DNA of 64,000 nt, taken from the NCBI RefSeq assembly GCF_025362475.1, contig NZ_JANYGH010000050.1, forward strand, positions 1-64,000, read 5' to 3'. Origin of the DNA: Mucilaginibacter sp. GTDB taxonomy: Bacteria; Bacteroidota; Bacteroidia; Sphingobacteriales; Sphingobacteriaceae. A program made the translations under genes and the position numbers. The notes under the pieces were generated by a model. The model was not told the origin of the DNA, did not search any database, and worked only from the letters and a program-made list of their open reading frames with translations. The stretch's first letter is position 1; each line of letters opens with the position of its first letter. This document shows, one piece after another, positions 51,679 through 60,076 of this stretch.

Positions 51679-52023
51679 TTTAATTCACTCCAAACGGGCT
51701 ACGGTGTGTACGCAAGTGAAAAGAGCAGCATGCACCATTAGGTGCTACCTATTTGTAGAAAAGATATACCATTAACTTTTGCCTCGGAGAGGCTACCCTC
51801 TTTCACTTTGTTAATCTTTTACCTTGTCAATAGGGGGTTGCACCTATGGAGCAAGCTTGTCGTTTTTTCAAAATTACTACAAACAGGTTGCTCCTAACGG
51901 AGCATACTTACTTGTGTACACACGGTAGCCAAACGGGAGGGGTGCGGCTGGAATGCGCGCTATAGCAGGGAGGAGCTTCGCCCGACAACCATCTGCAACG
52001 GTGCTTGAACGCCTGATTTAATC
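51679..52023 (-). repeat. Diverged inverted copy of the 213-bp repeat, split by an insertion
   Basis: Bases 51679-51698 (17 of 20) and 51938-52023 match the reverse complement of the unit at 186-290, including GGGGTGCGGCTG, ATGCGCGC and GAACGCCTGATTTA. The two parts are separated only by the 230-bp element and one 9-base duplication. Removing them restores one continuous repeat. Confidence 0.82.
51699..51928. mobile_element. 230-bp MITE-like element with 9-bp target duplication
   Basis: The ends CTACGGTGTGTACGCAAGT and the complement of ACTTGTGTACACACGGTAG match at 17 of 19 bases, and weaker similarity extends about 60 bases inward, through GGTGCTACCTATTTGTAG-like words. CCAAACGGG occurs directly outside both ends (51690-51698, 51929-51937). 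No transposase is encoded. It must be mobilised by an element elsewhere. A 9-base duplication occurs in several IS families. Confidence 0.85.
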
Positions 52024-52255
52024 CCTACCTCCTCCTTCCCCGAGGAAGGAATTGCACATTACCTCTTCCTTTTTTAGGTCTTCAGAAGACCTATAGCTCT
52101 AAGATGAACTATACAGGTCCTGTTTTCAAAGACAAGAATTAAATAACTTGTTGTGTTGGAATGTGAGAAATTCCCTTTAAAATAAAAAGACGCGACTATA
52201 TAGTAGCCCAGGGGGATGAGCTTTTAACATTTTATACTAATCTGCTAATCAAATT
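52024..52255. other. Spacer without a recognisable gene
   Basis: It holds the palindrome TAGGTCTTC-A-GAAGACCTA (52075-52093) and otherwise AT-rich DNA with no credible open frame. It separates the split repeat from the receiver gene. Confidence 0.5.
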
Positions 52256-52615
52256 TTACAGCAACCGCCTTATTTTCCCCAACAGATCATCAATTTCAAA
52301 AGGCTTGGCAAGAAAGTCATCAGCACCGGCTTCGTAAGCAGAGCGCTCAATATCCCGGCTGGCTGATATCATAATAATGGGAATAGCTTTGGTATCGGCT
52401 CGTTGTTTTAATTCGCGACAAATATCGCGTCCGTCTGATCCGGACATCCAGATATCAAGCAAAAGCAAGTCAGGAAACTCCGTTTTCATATCTAAAACAG
52501 TAGCTCCATTTACCGTCGACAACACCTCATAACCTTCAAAATCCAAGATGATCTCTACCGCATCCACAATTCCCGGATCATCATCCGCAATCATTATCTT
52601 CTTTGTAATTCCCAC
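52256..52615 (-). CDS. Orphan single-domain response regulator
   Basis: A 119-residue receiver with Asp-Asp-Asp near residues 11-13, a phospho-acceptor Asp in Leu-Leu-Asp-Ile-Trp-Met, Ser in Met-Ile-Ser-Ala-Ser, and Lys-Pro near the end. The start is GTG at 52615. The next ATG would remove the first strand of the fold, so GTG is the better choice. No kinase lies next to it, so its partner is probably encoded elsewhere. Confidence 0.87.
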   Translation of the reverse strand: MGITKKIMIADDDPGIVDAVEIILDFEGYEVLSTVNGATVLDMKTEFPDLLLLDIWMSGSDGRDICRELKQRADTKAIPIIMISASRDIERSAYEAGADDFLAKPFEIDDLLGKIRRLL

Positions 52616-53056
52616 AAGAAAATCACAGCAAAAATCAGGCCTTTAATATTAATTTTTCATCAAAATTTCACCTTTAAAAATGTAGCATTAGATTCAATAA
52701 CTTTTACACGGACTGTGCAGAGAAAAAAATAGTATTTCATCAACTTCTCTATCGGCTGATAAATTCCAGCACATAAAATATAAAACACTGAAAATCTGCA
52801 ACTTTAAATTTTAAAATGGCAATACCCATCAAAGCATCCTGTCAATTCAGGTTGAAAAAGACAGCATAAAAATGCTGGATACTTACAATTCCATCTTTCT
52901 TTTCTAAAACTGATAAAAAATGTTCTGGTTGCATTCGGCAAACATTTTATAGCGTTTGCGAGGAAACCTAACTGGACACAGGTGTTATTTCTTTCTCAGC
53001 ATACAGTTGTCCTGTTTGCTGCATATAAATAAATAGTGAACTCTATTTAAAGAATG
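52616..53056. other. Long spacer, no gene found
   Basis: I see no credible open frame, tRNA, riboswitch or long inverted repeat in these 441 AT-rich bases. It lies between the start of the receiver gene and the end of the NIPSNAP gene. The receiver's promoter should be at its left end. Confidence 0.5.
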
Positions 53057-53839
53057 TTAATAGTCTGAATAATCTGCCGGGTAAAGAAAGGTGATATCAA
53101 CATGAGATACATTGTTCTGAAATTCAGCTTTTGCAGATAAGGTTTTCCAATATGCATCTTTGCCAAATGCATCCCAATGCTTATCCCTATCATCCTTATT
53201 ATTAAAAGTGGTCATGTACATCAAATTCGGCATATGGGCGCCCGATACAACCTCTGAGTAAAACACCGCGTTAAAGCCAAGCCTTTTAAAAAGGCCTATT
53301 TCATCACCATCATTAAACATGCGCACTTTGTTGAAGTTATATTTCTCGGTAGCGCTTTCATAACTCCGCAATTCATATATCCTATCGGCTTTGTTTCCGG
53401 TAAGTAGCGGTACCGCCGGGGCAGGCATACCAGGGAACGCGTGCAATATCATTATTTCAATACGGGTGTATGGTGCATCCTTATAATCCGCGTTCATATA
53501 GTCTTCTCCATCGGTAAAATACTTGGTATCTGCCTGTAGTTTTTTATCAATACCGGTAAGCTTATCCAACGAAGTAAATGGAGTATAAACATAAATACGC
53601 CTATCGGCGGTATCCTGTTTTACCGGCTTAAATACACCAACATTAGCAATCCCAGCCCTGTGCAAAGCAGGCAAATAAGCATCTTTTAAATAATGTTCTA
53701 TTCTATTTTCCTGTTCAAAGGTTTTGAAATGATAAACTTTGAGCTCGTAATAATATCTTTTGGGGGAGGCAGAAACATTCGAAGCAAAAAACAGGAAGCT
53801 TAAAAGCAAAGTGATTAAGCGAATAGATATTTTTTTCAT
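53057..53839 (-). CDS. Secreted NIPSNAP family protein
   Basis: A 260-residue protein with a signal peptide (about 1-24, ending Val-Ser-Ala). Two NIPSNAP-like ferredoxin-fold domains follow: the first around Tyr-Tyr-Glu-Leu-Lys-Val-Tyr (about 30-36), and the second around Ile-Tyr-Glu-Leu-Arg-Ser-Tyr-Glu-Ser (about 150-158). These proteins bind small ligands or act near carbohydrate genes, but no reaction is established. It is separated from the sugar operon by a terminator. Confidence 0.88.
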   Translation of the reverse strand: MKKISIRLITLLLSFLFFASNVSASPKRYYYELKVYHFKTFEQENRIEHYLKDAYLPALHRAGIANVGVFKPVKQDTADRRIYVYTPFTSLDKLTGIDKKLQADTKYFTDGEDYMNADYKDAPYTRIEIMILHAFPGMPAPAVPLLTGNKADRIYELRSYESATEKYNFNKVRMFNDGDEIGLFKRLGFNAVFYSEVVSGAHMPNLMYMTTFNNKDDRDKHWDAFGKDAYWKTLSAKAEFQNNVSHVDITFLYPADYSDY

Positions 53840-53984
53840 GTGGGTTTAAAATTTCGTAAATATAATAGGAAATAGCGTCAGGAGATAAGAATCATGATAA
53901 AAGACAATGCACAAAGAATGTAACAATATTAAGCTTTCCGAGACAATCTATTTCGGCATAACAATTTGTCTTTTGTAACATTAA

Positions 53985-54012
53985 AAAAGCCCGCCAACTA
54001 ACGCTGGCAGGC
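53985..54012 (-). terminator. Terminator at the end of the sugar-oxidation operon
   Basis: AGCCTGCCA and TGGCGGGCT arms (one mismatch) are followed by six T on the minus strand. It lies just past the stop of the DUF1080 gene at 54038, and so ends the long operon. Confidence 0.85.
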
Positions 54013-54037
54013 TTCTTAAATATCAAAAGAACTTATT

Positions 54038-54808
54038 TTACAATTCTCTAACCCAAATATTACGGAAACTAAGCGGTTCGCTTTTGTCACCATGGGCTTG
54101 TAATTTAATAGGTGCTGCACCATGCTTCTTACCTTCGTAAGATGGTTTACCTATGTATTGGGTTGGACCAAGCAGCTCAAAGTTGTTTTCAACCAATACG
54201 CCATTGAAAAATACAGTTGCTCTTGCAGCTGATTTTAGTGTACCATCCTCATTAAATACAGGAGCGGTCCAAACTACATCATAAACATTCCACTCACCTG
54301 GTTTGCGACCTGGATTTGCCAACGGAATAACTTGTTTGTACAAACTACCGGCCATACCATTAACATAAGTTTTGTTGTTGTATGAATCTAAAACCTGTAG
54401 CTCATAACCAGCATCACCTTTACCTAATGAGGCTAAGAAGATACCACTATTACCGCGGGCCTGGCCTGTACCTGTAATACTTGCAGGTACGCGCCACTCA
54501 ATATGCAACTGATAATTGGCAAATTTCTTTTTTGTTTCAATATTGCCTGTGCTTTTGTTCACAGTAAGGATACCTCCTTTAACAAGCCATTTTGCCGGGG
54601 TCTGATCTTCAACAGATACCCATTCGTCAAGGTTTTTACCGTCAAACAAAATAACAGCGTCTGATGGGGCATCTCCTAATACTTTAGCCGGAGCAACAAC
54701 TTTTGGAATTGGCTCCCAGGTTTCGGTATCTTCCGGTTTAGCGTTTTGTGCATTAGCCATAAAAAAACTTCCGGCTAAAATGGTGGTTAATATTATTGAA
54801 TATCTCAT
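54038..54808 (-). CDS. Secreted DUF1080 protein, putative 3-keto-glycoside hydrolase
   Basis: A 256-residue protein with a signal peptide (about 1-20, ending Ala-Asn-Ala). The DUF1080 concanavalin-A-type fold shows Leu-Phe-Asp-Gly-Lys-Asn-Leu-Asp-Glu-Trp (55-64), His-Ile-Glu-Trp-Arg, Gly-Asn-Ser-Gly-Ile-Phe-Leu, and a C-terminal Ile-Trp-Val-Arg-Glu-Leu. Some family members cleave glycosides after C3 oxidation, and the operon around it encodes probable oxidation partners. It is the last gene before the terminator. Confidence 0.9.
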   Translation of the reverse strand: MRYSIILTTILAGSFFMANAQNAKPEDTETWEPIPKVVAPAKVLGDAPSDAVILFDGKNLDEWVSVEDQTPAKWLVKGGILTVNKSTGNIETKKKFANYQLHIEWRVPASITGTGQARGNSGIFLASLGKGDAGYELQVLDSYNNKTYVNGMAGSLYKQVIPLANPGRKPGEWNVYDVVWTAPVFNEDGTLKSAARATVFFNGVLVENNFELLGPTQYIGKPSYEGKKHGAAPIKLQAHGDKSEPLSFRNIWVREL

Positions 54809-54824
54809 TTTATAATTGGTTTTA

Positions 54825-55700
54825 TTAAATATGAAGCGTGTTTTTTAAGTATGCAGCACTTTGAGTAATACTTACGTAAGGATCAATATTGGTGTAGTTT
54901 TCCTGCTCAACAATAAAGTGTTTTACACCGCCAAGTTTAGCTTTGCCCAATATTGCTTTAAAGTCAATATCACCGGTGCCAATCTCTGTGTTCAGGTTAG
55001 GGTTGGTTTTATCCCTGTCTTTAATATGCACAAAGGTAAAACGGCCAGGGTGCTTTTCAAAAATTGCTAAAGGATCTTGTCCTGCACGTACTACCCAGTA
55101 AAGATCCATCTCCATGTTTACCAGTTTAGGATCAGTATTGTTAAGTATAACATCGTAAAAAGTTGTATCACCAACCGGCGCCCACTCAAAGTTGTGGTTG
55201 TGGTAGCCCAATTTTAAACCGGCTGCCTTGCAAATTTCGGCGGCTTTGTTCATTTTTTCGGCAACGCCTTTACAGTCGTCAACCGTTTTAATAAAGTTAT
55301 GGTTTAATGATGGTACAATAATATAAGTTTGCCCAATGGTGTTAGCTACATCCATGTACATTTTAAGGTCGTCAGTTTTACCTTCGCCAAAATACGAATC
55401 CAAACCATAGTGACCGCTTGGGCTGCTCAATCCATTATCTTTCAATAGCTGTCCAAAATCTTTGCTTGGCAAACTCCAGTAGCCTGTATTTTTATTATAG
55501 CCAAAGGTTTCAACTTCTTTATAGCCTGCTTTGGCCACTTTACCTATTACGCCTTTAACATCTTTAGGTAACTGATCGCGCAGACTGTATAATTGCAGAC
55601 CTGCTCCGTTTTTTTCTTTTGCCGATAATAAAGACGGCGCCAACATCACACCCGCCGAAAGTAGACCGGCCTGTGCTAAAAATGTTCTTCTGGTTGTCAT
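54825..55700 (-). CDS. Tat-exported sugar isomerase/epimerase-like TIM-barrel protein
   Basis: A 291-residue protein with a twin-arginine signal (Thr-Thr-Arg-Arg-Thr-Phe-Leu). The barrel carries metal-ligand residues in Val-Glu-Thr-Phe, Gly-Tyr-His-Asn-His, Met-Asp-Leu-Tyr-Trp and His-Ile-Lys-Asp-Arg, as in xylose isomerase-like/AP-endonuclease-2 proteins. It should act on a sugar or keto-sugar in the periplasm. It is 16 bases from the DUF1080 gene and downstream of a second such protein. Confidence 0.88.
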   Translation of the reverse strand: MTTRRTFLAQAGLLSAGVMLAPSLLSAKEKNGAGLQLYSLRDQLPKDVKGVIGKVAKAGYKEVETFGYNKNTGYWSLPSKDFGQLLKDNGLSSPSGHYGLDSYFGEGKTDDLKMYMDVANTIGQTYIIVPSLNHNFIKTVDDCKGVAEKMNKAAEICKAAGLKLGYHNHNFEWAPVGDTTFYDVILNNTDPKLVNMEMDLYWVVRAGQDPLAIFEKHPGRFTFVHIKDRDKTNPNLNTEIGTGDIDFKAILGKAKLGGVKHFIVEQENYTNIDPYVSITQSAAYLKNTLHI

Positions 55701-55750
55701 GTATTTCTGTTTGGTTTATGCTTTGTTTGAGTGTATTCTGACCGGAAGGT

Positions 55751-56641
55751 TTAAACGTCGCAAATATGTACTGCTTTACGGAGTGATGCAACCTTATCTT
55801 TTTGCTTGGGAATAAATTCCTGAGCAACAAAACCTTTATGCCCTGTTTCTACAATAGCTTTCATAATAGCCGGATAATAAAGCTCTTGTGATTCATCAAT
55901 CTCATTACGGCCGGGAACCCCACCAGTATGATAATGATTAATGTAGGGATGATACTGACGAATGTTGCGGATCACATCACCCTCATCTATTTGCATATGA
56001 TAAATATCAAACAGGAGTTTAAAGTGCTCTGAACCTAACCGTTTGGCTAACTCCGCACCCCATTCTACCCTATCGCATTGGTAATCTTTGTGATCAATTT
56101 TGCTGTTCAGCAATTCCATTACCAAAACAACATTATGTTTTTCGGCAAGCTCAACCATAGGTTTTAATCCTTCCACACAGTTGTTCCAACCGGTTTCGTT
56201 ATCCTTACCACGGCGACTTCCGCTAAAACAGATGAGGTTTTTATAACCTGCAGCCGCAACTTTAGGAATCATCTCGCTATAGTTTTTGTGCAACTGGGCA
56301 TGAAACTCTTTATCACTAAAACCATCGGTCAGGTTAATTTCGGCACCATTACACATAGACGAGAACAAGCCGTATTTTTGAAGCGTAGGCCAATCTGCCG
56401 GGCCAACCAAATCAATACCTTTTATACCGATATCTTTAGCTGCGGCACAAAGCTGCTCTACAGACATATCGCCATAACACCAACGACATACGGCATGATT
56501 AATATTACCTTTTAAAGCAGTATCAACAATCATTTCTTTTTCTCCAGATTTAAATGACGATAACATGCCTGCCGTGGTAATTGCGGCAGTACCCGTAACT
56601 ATACTTTTTATAGCCGATCGTCTGTTTTGATTTGAGGTCAT
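55751..56641 (-). CDS. Exported hydroxypyruvate isomerase-like protein
   Basis: A 296-residue protein with a probable Tat signal (Asn-Arg-Arg-Ser-Ala-Ile-Lys). TIM barrel residues include Gly-Ile-Asp-Leu-Val-Gly, Leu-Val-Met-Glu-Leu-Leu-Asn (Glu ligand), Phe-Asp-Ile-Tyr-His-Met, His-Thr-Gly-Gly-Val-Pro-Gly and Val-Ala-Gln-Glu-Phe. It is most like hydroxypyruvate isomerase (Hyi), but export suggests another keto-sugar substrate. It is adjacent to the transporter gene at 56656. Confidence 0.87.
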   Translation of the reverse strand: MTSNQNRRSAIKSIVTGTAAITTAGMLSSFKSGEKEMIVDTALKGNINHAVCRWCYGDMSVEQLCAAAKDIGIKGIDLVGPADWPTLQKYGLFSSMCNGAEINLTDGFSDKEFHAQLHKNYSEMIPKVAAAGYKNLICFSGSRRGKDNETGWNNCVEGLKPMVELAEKHNVVLVMELLNSKIDHKDYQCDRVEWGAELAKRLGSEHFKLLFDIYHMQIDEGDVIRNIRQYHPYINHYHTGGVPGRNEIDESQELYYPAIMKAIVETGHKGFVAQEFIPKQKDKVASLRKAVHICDV

Positions 56642-56655
56642 AATTTATAAGTGGT

Positions 56656-57906
56656 TTATATCTCGGTTTGCGCAGATGGTTCCTGGATATCTAAACCAGG
56701 TTTGGTAGCTATATCGTTAGTATCCTTAAATAACAAAAGGAAAAATATCAACACAACAGCAGCAATACCGGCAGGAATAAGCCATATAGTTTGCCAGTTG
56801 TGTGAGGTAGCGGACGTTTGCCAATGATCTACTATCGGCCCAGAAATATAGGAGCCGATAAGCATCCCCACGCCATAAGTTGCCAGGGTTATAAATCCCT
56901 GTGCTGCACTTTTAAAGCGCTCGCCAGCTAAATTATCAGTATAAATTTGGCCGGTTACAAAGAAGAAATCATAACAGATACCATGCATCACAATCCCGGC
57001 AATCAGCATCCAGTAATTGGCGCCTATATCGCCATAAGCAAACAATAAATAACGCAGCACCCAGGCTAACATACCCACGGCAAGCATTTTTTTAACTCCC
57101 AGCCTTACAAAAAATAAAGGCATTAAAGCCATAAACAAAAGCTCAGAGGCTTGCCCCATGGTTTGTTTACCAGCAGCGGCTGTTACGCCTACTTCATTTA
57201 AGAAAGGATTGGTAAAATTGTAGTAAAATGCCAGCGGAATACAGATTGCCACAGATGCCAGGAAAAATGTAAGGTATGACTTGTTTTTAAGCAGACCTAT
57301 AGAATCCAAGCCGATGATATCGCCAAAAGATGTTTTTTGACCTTTTTTTACAGGAGGGGTATCAGGCAATGTAAAACTCAACAAGCCCAATATTAAAGAA
57401 GCTCCTGCTGCCATTTTAAATGTAAGCACCAGGGAGCCCGATTTTTCCCATCCAAGATAACCAATAACTAAACCGGCAACTATCCATCCCGCAGTACCAA
57501 ATACCCGTATAGGAGGAAACTCCTTACTTGGATTTTGCATTTGCTTAAATGAAACCGAGTTAACCAATGCCAGTGTTGGCATGTATATGATCATGTAAAA
57601 TAATATATTAGGATAAAACTTGTCAAAACTGGCAATGGTGGTTGCATAAAAAAGTGAGGCAGCACCAAGCAAGTGTAAAACACCTAATATTTTTTGCGCC
57701 GAAAAGTATTTATCAGCAATAAGCCCAATAACAAAAGGAGCAATAATGGCTCCTAATGATTGTGTTGCATAAGCTCCGGCATTTTGTGTACCTGTGGCTT
57801 TTAACGTAACTGTTAAATAGGTGCCCATAGTTACAAACCATGCCCCCCAGATAAAAAACTCCAGGAACATCATTGTAGAAAGCTTTGCCCTTATTCCAGC
57901 GGTCAT
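56656..57906 (-). CDS. MFS transporter, nucleoside permease (NupG)-like
   Basis: A 416-residue protein with 12 helices. The start Phe-Leu-Glu-Phe-Phe-Ile-Trp-Gly-Ala-Trp-Phe-Val and Gly-Ala-Ile-Ile-Ala-Pro-Phe-Val match the NupG/XapB nucleoside:proton symporter group. In this operon the cargo is more likely a sugar derivative than a nucleoside. It lies 30 bases after the cytochrome gene and 14 before the hydroxypyruvate isomerase-like gene. Confidence 0.88.
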   Translation of the reverse strand: MTAGIRAKLSTMMFLEFFIWGAWFVTMGTYLTVTLKATGTQNAGAYATQSLGAIIAPFVIGLIADKYFSAQKILGVLHLLGAASLFYATTIASFDKFYPNILFYMIIYMPTLALVNSVSFKQMQNPSKEFPPIRVFGTAGWIVAGLVIGYLGWEKSGSLVLTFKMAAGASLILGLLSFTLPDTPPVKKGQKTSFGDIIGLDSIGLLKNKSYLTFFLASVAICIPLAFYYNFTNPFLNEVGVTAAAGKQTMGQASELLFMALMPLFFVRLGVKKMLAVGMLAWVLRYLLFAYGDIGANYWMLIAGIVMHGICYDFFFVTGQIYTDNLAGERFKSAAQGFITLATYGVGMLIGSYISGPIVDHWQTSATSHNWQTIWLIPAGIAAVVLIFFLLLFKDTNDIATKPGLDIQEPSAQTEI

Positions 57907-57936
57907 AATTTTGGGGTTAGATGAATCTGATTAAGA

Positions 57937-58362
57937 TTATTTTTTTAATGATAGAATGTATTTTACTAATTCTTTTGCATCGCTTTCGGCAAGCGCTGCG
58001 TGTGGAGTCATGGCCATAGTACCCCAGTTACCGCTTCCGCCTGTTATTACTTTTTTGGCAAGCATATCGATGTTAGCTTCTGACGCTTCATATTTTTTGG
58101 CGATATCCTGGAAAGCGGGGCCAATAACCTTAGTATCTACCTTATGGCAGGTACCGCAATCATTTGCCGCTAATAACTTTTCGCCTGCCGAAGCTGTAGA
58201 AGTACCAGCAGCATCGGTAGCTGTTTTGGCTACAACTGTATCTGCATCAGCGGTTGTTGCTTTTGTTGAAGCAGTGCTGTCGCCGCCAGCTTTACTTGAT
58301 GAATTGCCACCGCAAGCAGTAACTACCGCACTGATGCAGAGAATAAAAAATACCTTTTTCAT
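57937..58362 (-). CDS. Cytochrome c lipoprotein
   Basis: A 141-residue lipoprotein (lipobox Thr-Ala-Cys at residue 17) with a Ser/Thr/Ala-rich linker of about 45 residues, then a class I haem domain. The haem motif Cys-Gly-Thr-Cys-His lies near residue 72, and the axial Met is probably in Met-Ala-Met-Thr-Pro-His. Such a cytochrome would take electrons from a periplasmic sugar dehydrogenase; the gluconate dehydrogenase subunit 3 in this operon supports that. Compare the cytochrome of Caulobacter LacABC. Confidence 0.9.
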   Translation of the reverse strand: MKKVFFILCISAVVTACGGNSSSKAGGDSTASTKATTADADTVVAKTATDAAGTSTASAGEKLLAANDCGTCHKVDTKVIGPAFQDIAKKYEASEANIDMLAKKVITGGSGNWGTMAMTPHAALAESDAKELVKYILSLKK

Positions 58363-58539
58363 TGAATTAATTTTTTAAAGTTATCGAAGCCAAAACTTCA
58401 ATAAATAGTTAGTTGGTTAATTGGTATAACCCGCCAAAAGTCCACCTGTTTTGATGCGTATTTTGAGGGATTATACTGTTTTTTAGTTGTGTTGTTAATT
58501 ATCGTGAAAAATACAATTTTATTCTAAAAAAATCGACTG

Positions 58540-59820
58540 TTATACTACTACTGTGGCTAAAGGTGCTGTTTTTTTCTTTGCACGCATATAAAATACAAGT
58601 CCTGTAAAGGCTACTATTAACACCAAAGGTATAGCGAGTGTAAAATGCAGTACATCCGGTCCGGCAAGGCTTTTGGCACTTTCCAGCGCTTTAGCCATAT
58701 CAGTTCCGGGAGCTGCCGTTAAATATTTAGCAGGATCAGAACCGGCAGGCAGCTTTGAAATCACAATGCTATCATAGTATTTACCCATAATAATTGTCCA
58801 TATAGATACCGCGAACATACCAGCTCCTCCCATCAGGTTTAAACCCAATGCGCCGGATTTGGGGATATTTTCAGAAACAAAACCCAACATAGTAGGCCAA
58901 AAGAAACAAACCCCCATACCAAATATGATAGCCGCTAGAAAAATGATATCACCTGTCATGGTACTAAGCATAAAAAGCCCTATGGAAGCCACAATGGTTG
59001 ACATTAAAATTACTACCTGGGGAGAAAATAATTTAAGTATAGGTTTCGCGAAAGCACGGCCCAATACCATAACACCTGTTTCTAAAGTGAGCAAAAGCAA
59101 GGCGTTATTAGTTACATTCTTTAGCAAAACATCAATCCATTGCCCGGTAAATAACTCTGTTATAGCAGTACCAAACATGCAAACAAACATAAAAATGAAC
59201 AATGGCGAAGCAACTGCCTTATACATTCCGGCTGTTGATACACCTGCTGCAACACGTTCGGTTACAGGAAAATCAAGCCTCGAGAACAAATAACCATATA
59301 TAGCGGTTGGTACCAGCATCACTCCTACCTGAACTTGCCAGTTAAGACCAATTAGTTTAAACAGTGTAACAATCAATGTACCTATTACGATACCTCCGGG
59401 AAACCATAAATGGAAATGGCTAAGCTTTGTTGTTTTGTTTTCGGTATATAATGAGGTTACTAATGGGTTACATGCGGCTTCAACTGTACCATTTGCTATG
59501 CCGATAACCAGGGTTGAGAAAAATAAGGTCCAATATCCGGTAGCAAAAATGGTAAGCAAAATCCCCACCAGGTGAAAAATAAATGCCATTAAAAGCAAAC
59601 GTTTCATCCCAATAATATCTACAATAATACCTCCTATTACAACAGCCAGCGGAAAACCCCAGAAAGCAGTTGCTGTAATTGTTCCTAATTGTGATGCGTT
59701 AAGTTCAAATTTTGTCCCCAGGTCGCCAAGTATTCCGGCCCGGATGCCGAATGACAAGGAAGTTACCAACAGGGATAAACAACTGGCTCTGAAAAGCTGT
59801 GTACGGTTAATAGTTTGCAT
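58540..59820 (-). CDS. MFS transporter, probably for a sugar or sugar acid
   Basis: A 426-residue protein with 12 predicted helices and an MFS loop motif near Gly-Gly-Ile-Ile-Val-Asp-Ile-Ile-Gly-Met-Lys-Arg. It differs from the NupG-like protein in the same operon. The substrate is not clear. The 177-base gap to the cytochrome gene is long for one operon, but no terminator was seen. Confidence 0.85.
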   Translation of the reverse strand: MQTINRTQLFRASCLSLLVTSLSFGIRAGILGDLGTKFELNASQLGTITATAFWGFPLAVVIGGIIVDIIGMKRLLLMAFIFHLVGILLTIFATGYWTLFFSTLVIGIANGTVEAACNPLVTSLYTENKTTKLSHFHLWFPGGIVIGTLIVTLFKLIGLNWQVQVGVMLVPTAIYGYLFSRLDFPVTERVAAGVSTAGMYKAVASPLFIFMFVCMFGTAITELFTGQWIDVLLKNVTNNALLLLTLETGVMVLGRAFAKPILKLFSPQVVILMSTIVASIGLFMLSTMTGDIIFLAAIIFGMGVCFFWPTMLGFVSENIPKSGALGLNLMGGAGMFAVSIWTIIMGKYYDSIVISKLPAGSDPAKYLTAAPGTDMAKALESAKSLAGPDVLHFTLAIPLVLIVAFTGLVFYMRAKKKTAPLATVVV

Positions 59821-59914
59821 TTAAATTATTTTAGGTTTTGATAATTGGTTAATTGGCAATGTTAAATCACTTGTCATGCAGGGTATTTTTCCCATCTTTT
59901 ATCTTGCACGTAGT

Positions 59915-59954
59915 AATCAGCGTTACGAAGTTTTAAAACTTCGTAACGCTGATT
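59915..59954. repeat. Perfect 40-base palindrome
   Basis: The left arm AATCAGCGTTACGAAGTTTT is followed directly by its exact complement. The core TTACGAAGTTTT is shared with the palindrome at 39481-39513. Confidence 0.9.
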
Positions 59955-60075
59955 GTCATGTTGAACTTGTTTCATCCCACCTGTGTAGGTTAATACCTGC
60001 ATATCGCAGGCCTGTCCTGTGGGATCCCGAAACAAGTTTGGGATGACTTCATTATAATGTTGACTTCATTATAAT
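59955..60075. repeat. Imperfect inverted repeat plus 15-base direct duplication
   Basis: GTCATGTTGAACTTGTTTC pairs imperfectly with GAAACAAGTTTGGGATGAC near 60029-60047. TGACTTCATTATAAT then occurs twice, at 60044-60058 and 60061-60075, ending at the isomerase stop codon. It lies within the operon, so it could act on mRNA processing. Confidence 0.65.
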
Positions 60076-60076
60076 A

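Noticed and set aside
51699..51928. A small regulatory RNA or gene
   Set aside because: The terminal repeats and flanking 9-base duplication are explained by transposition, and no open frame is credible.
52075..52093. TAGGTCTTC-A-GAAGACCTA as a terminator
   Set aside because: No T run follows on either strand, and no gene ends close by.
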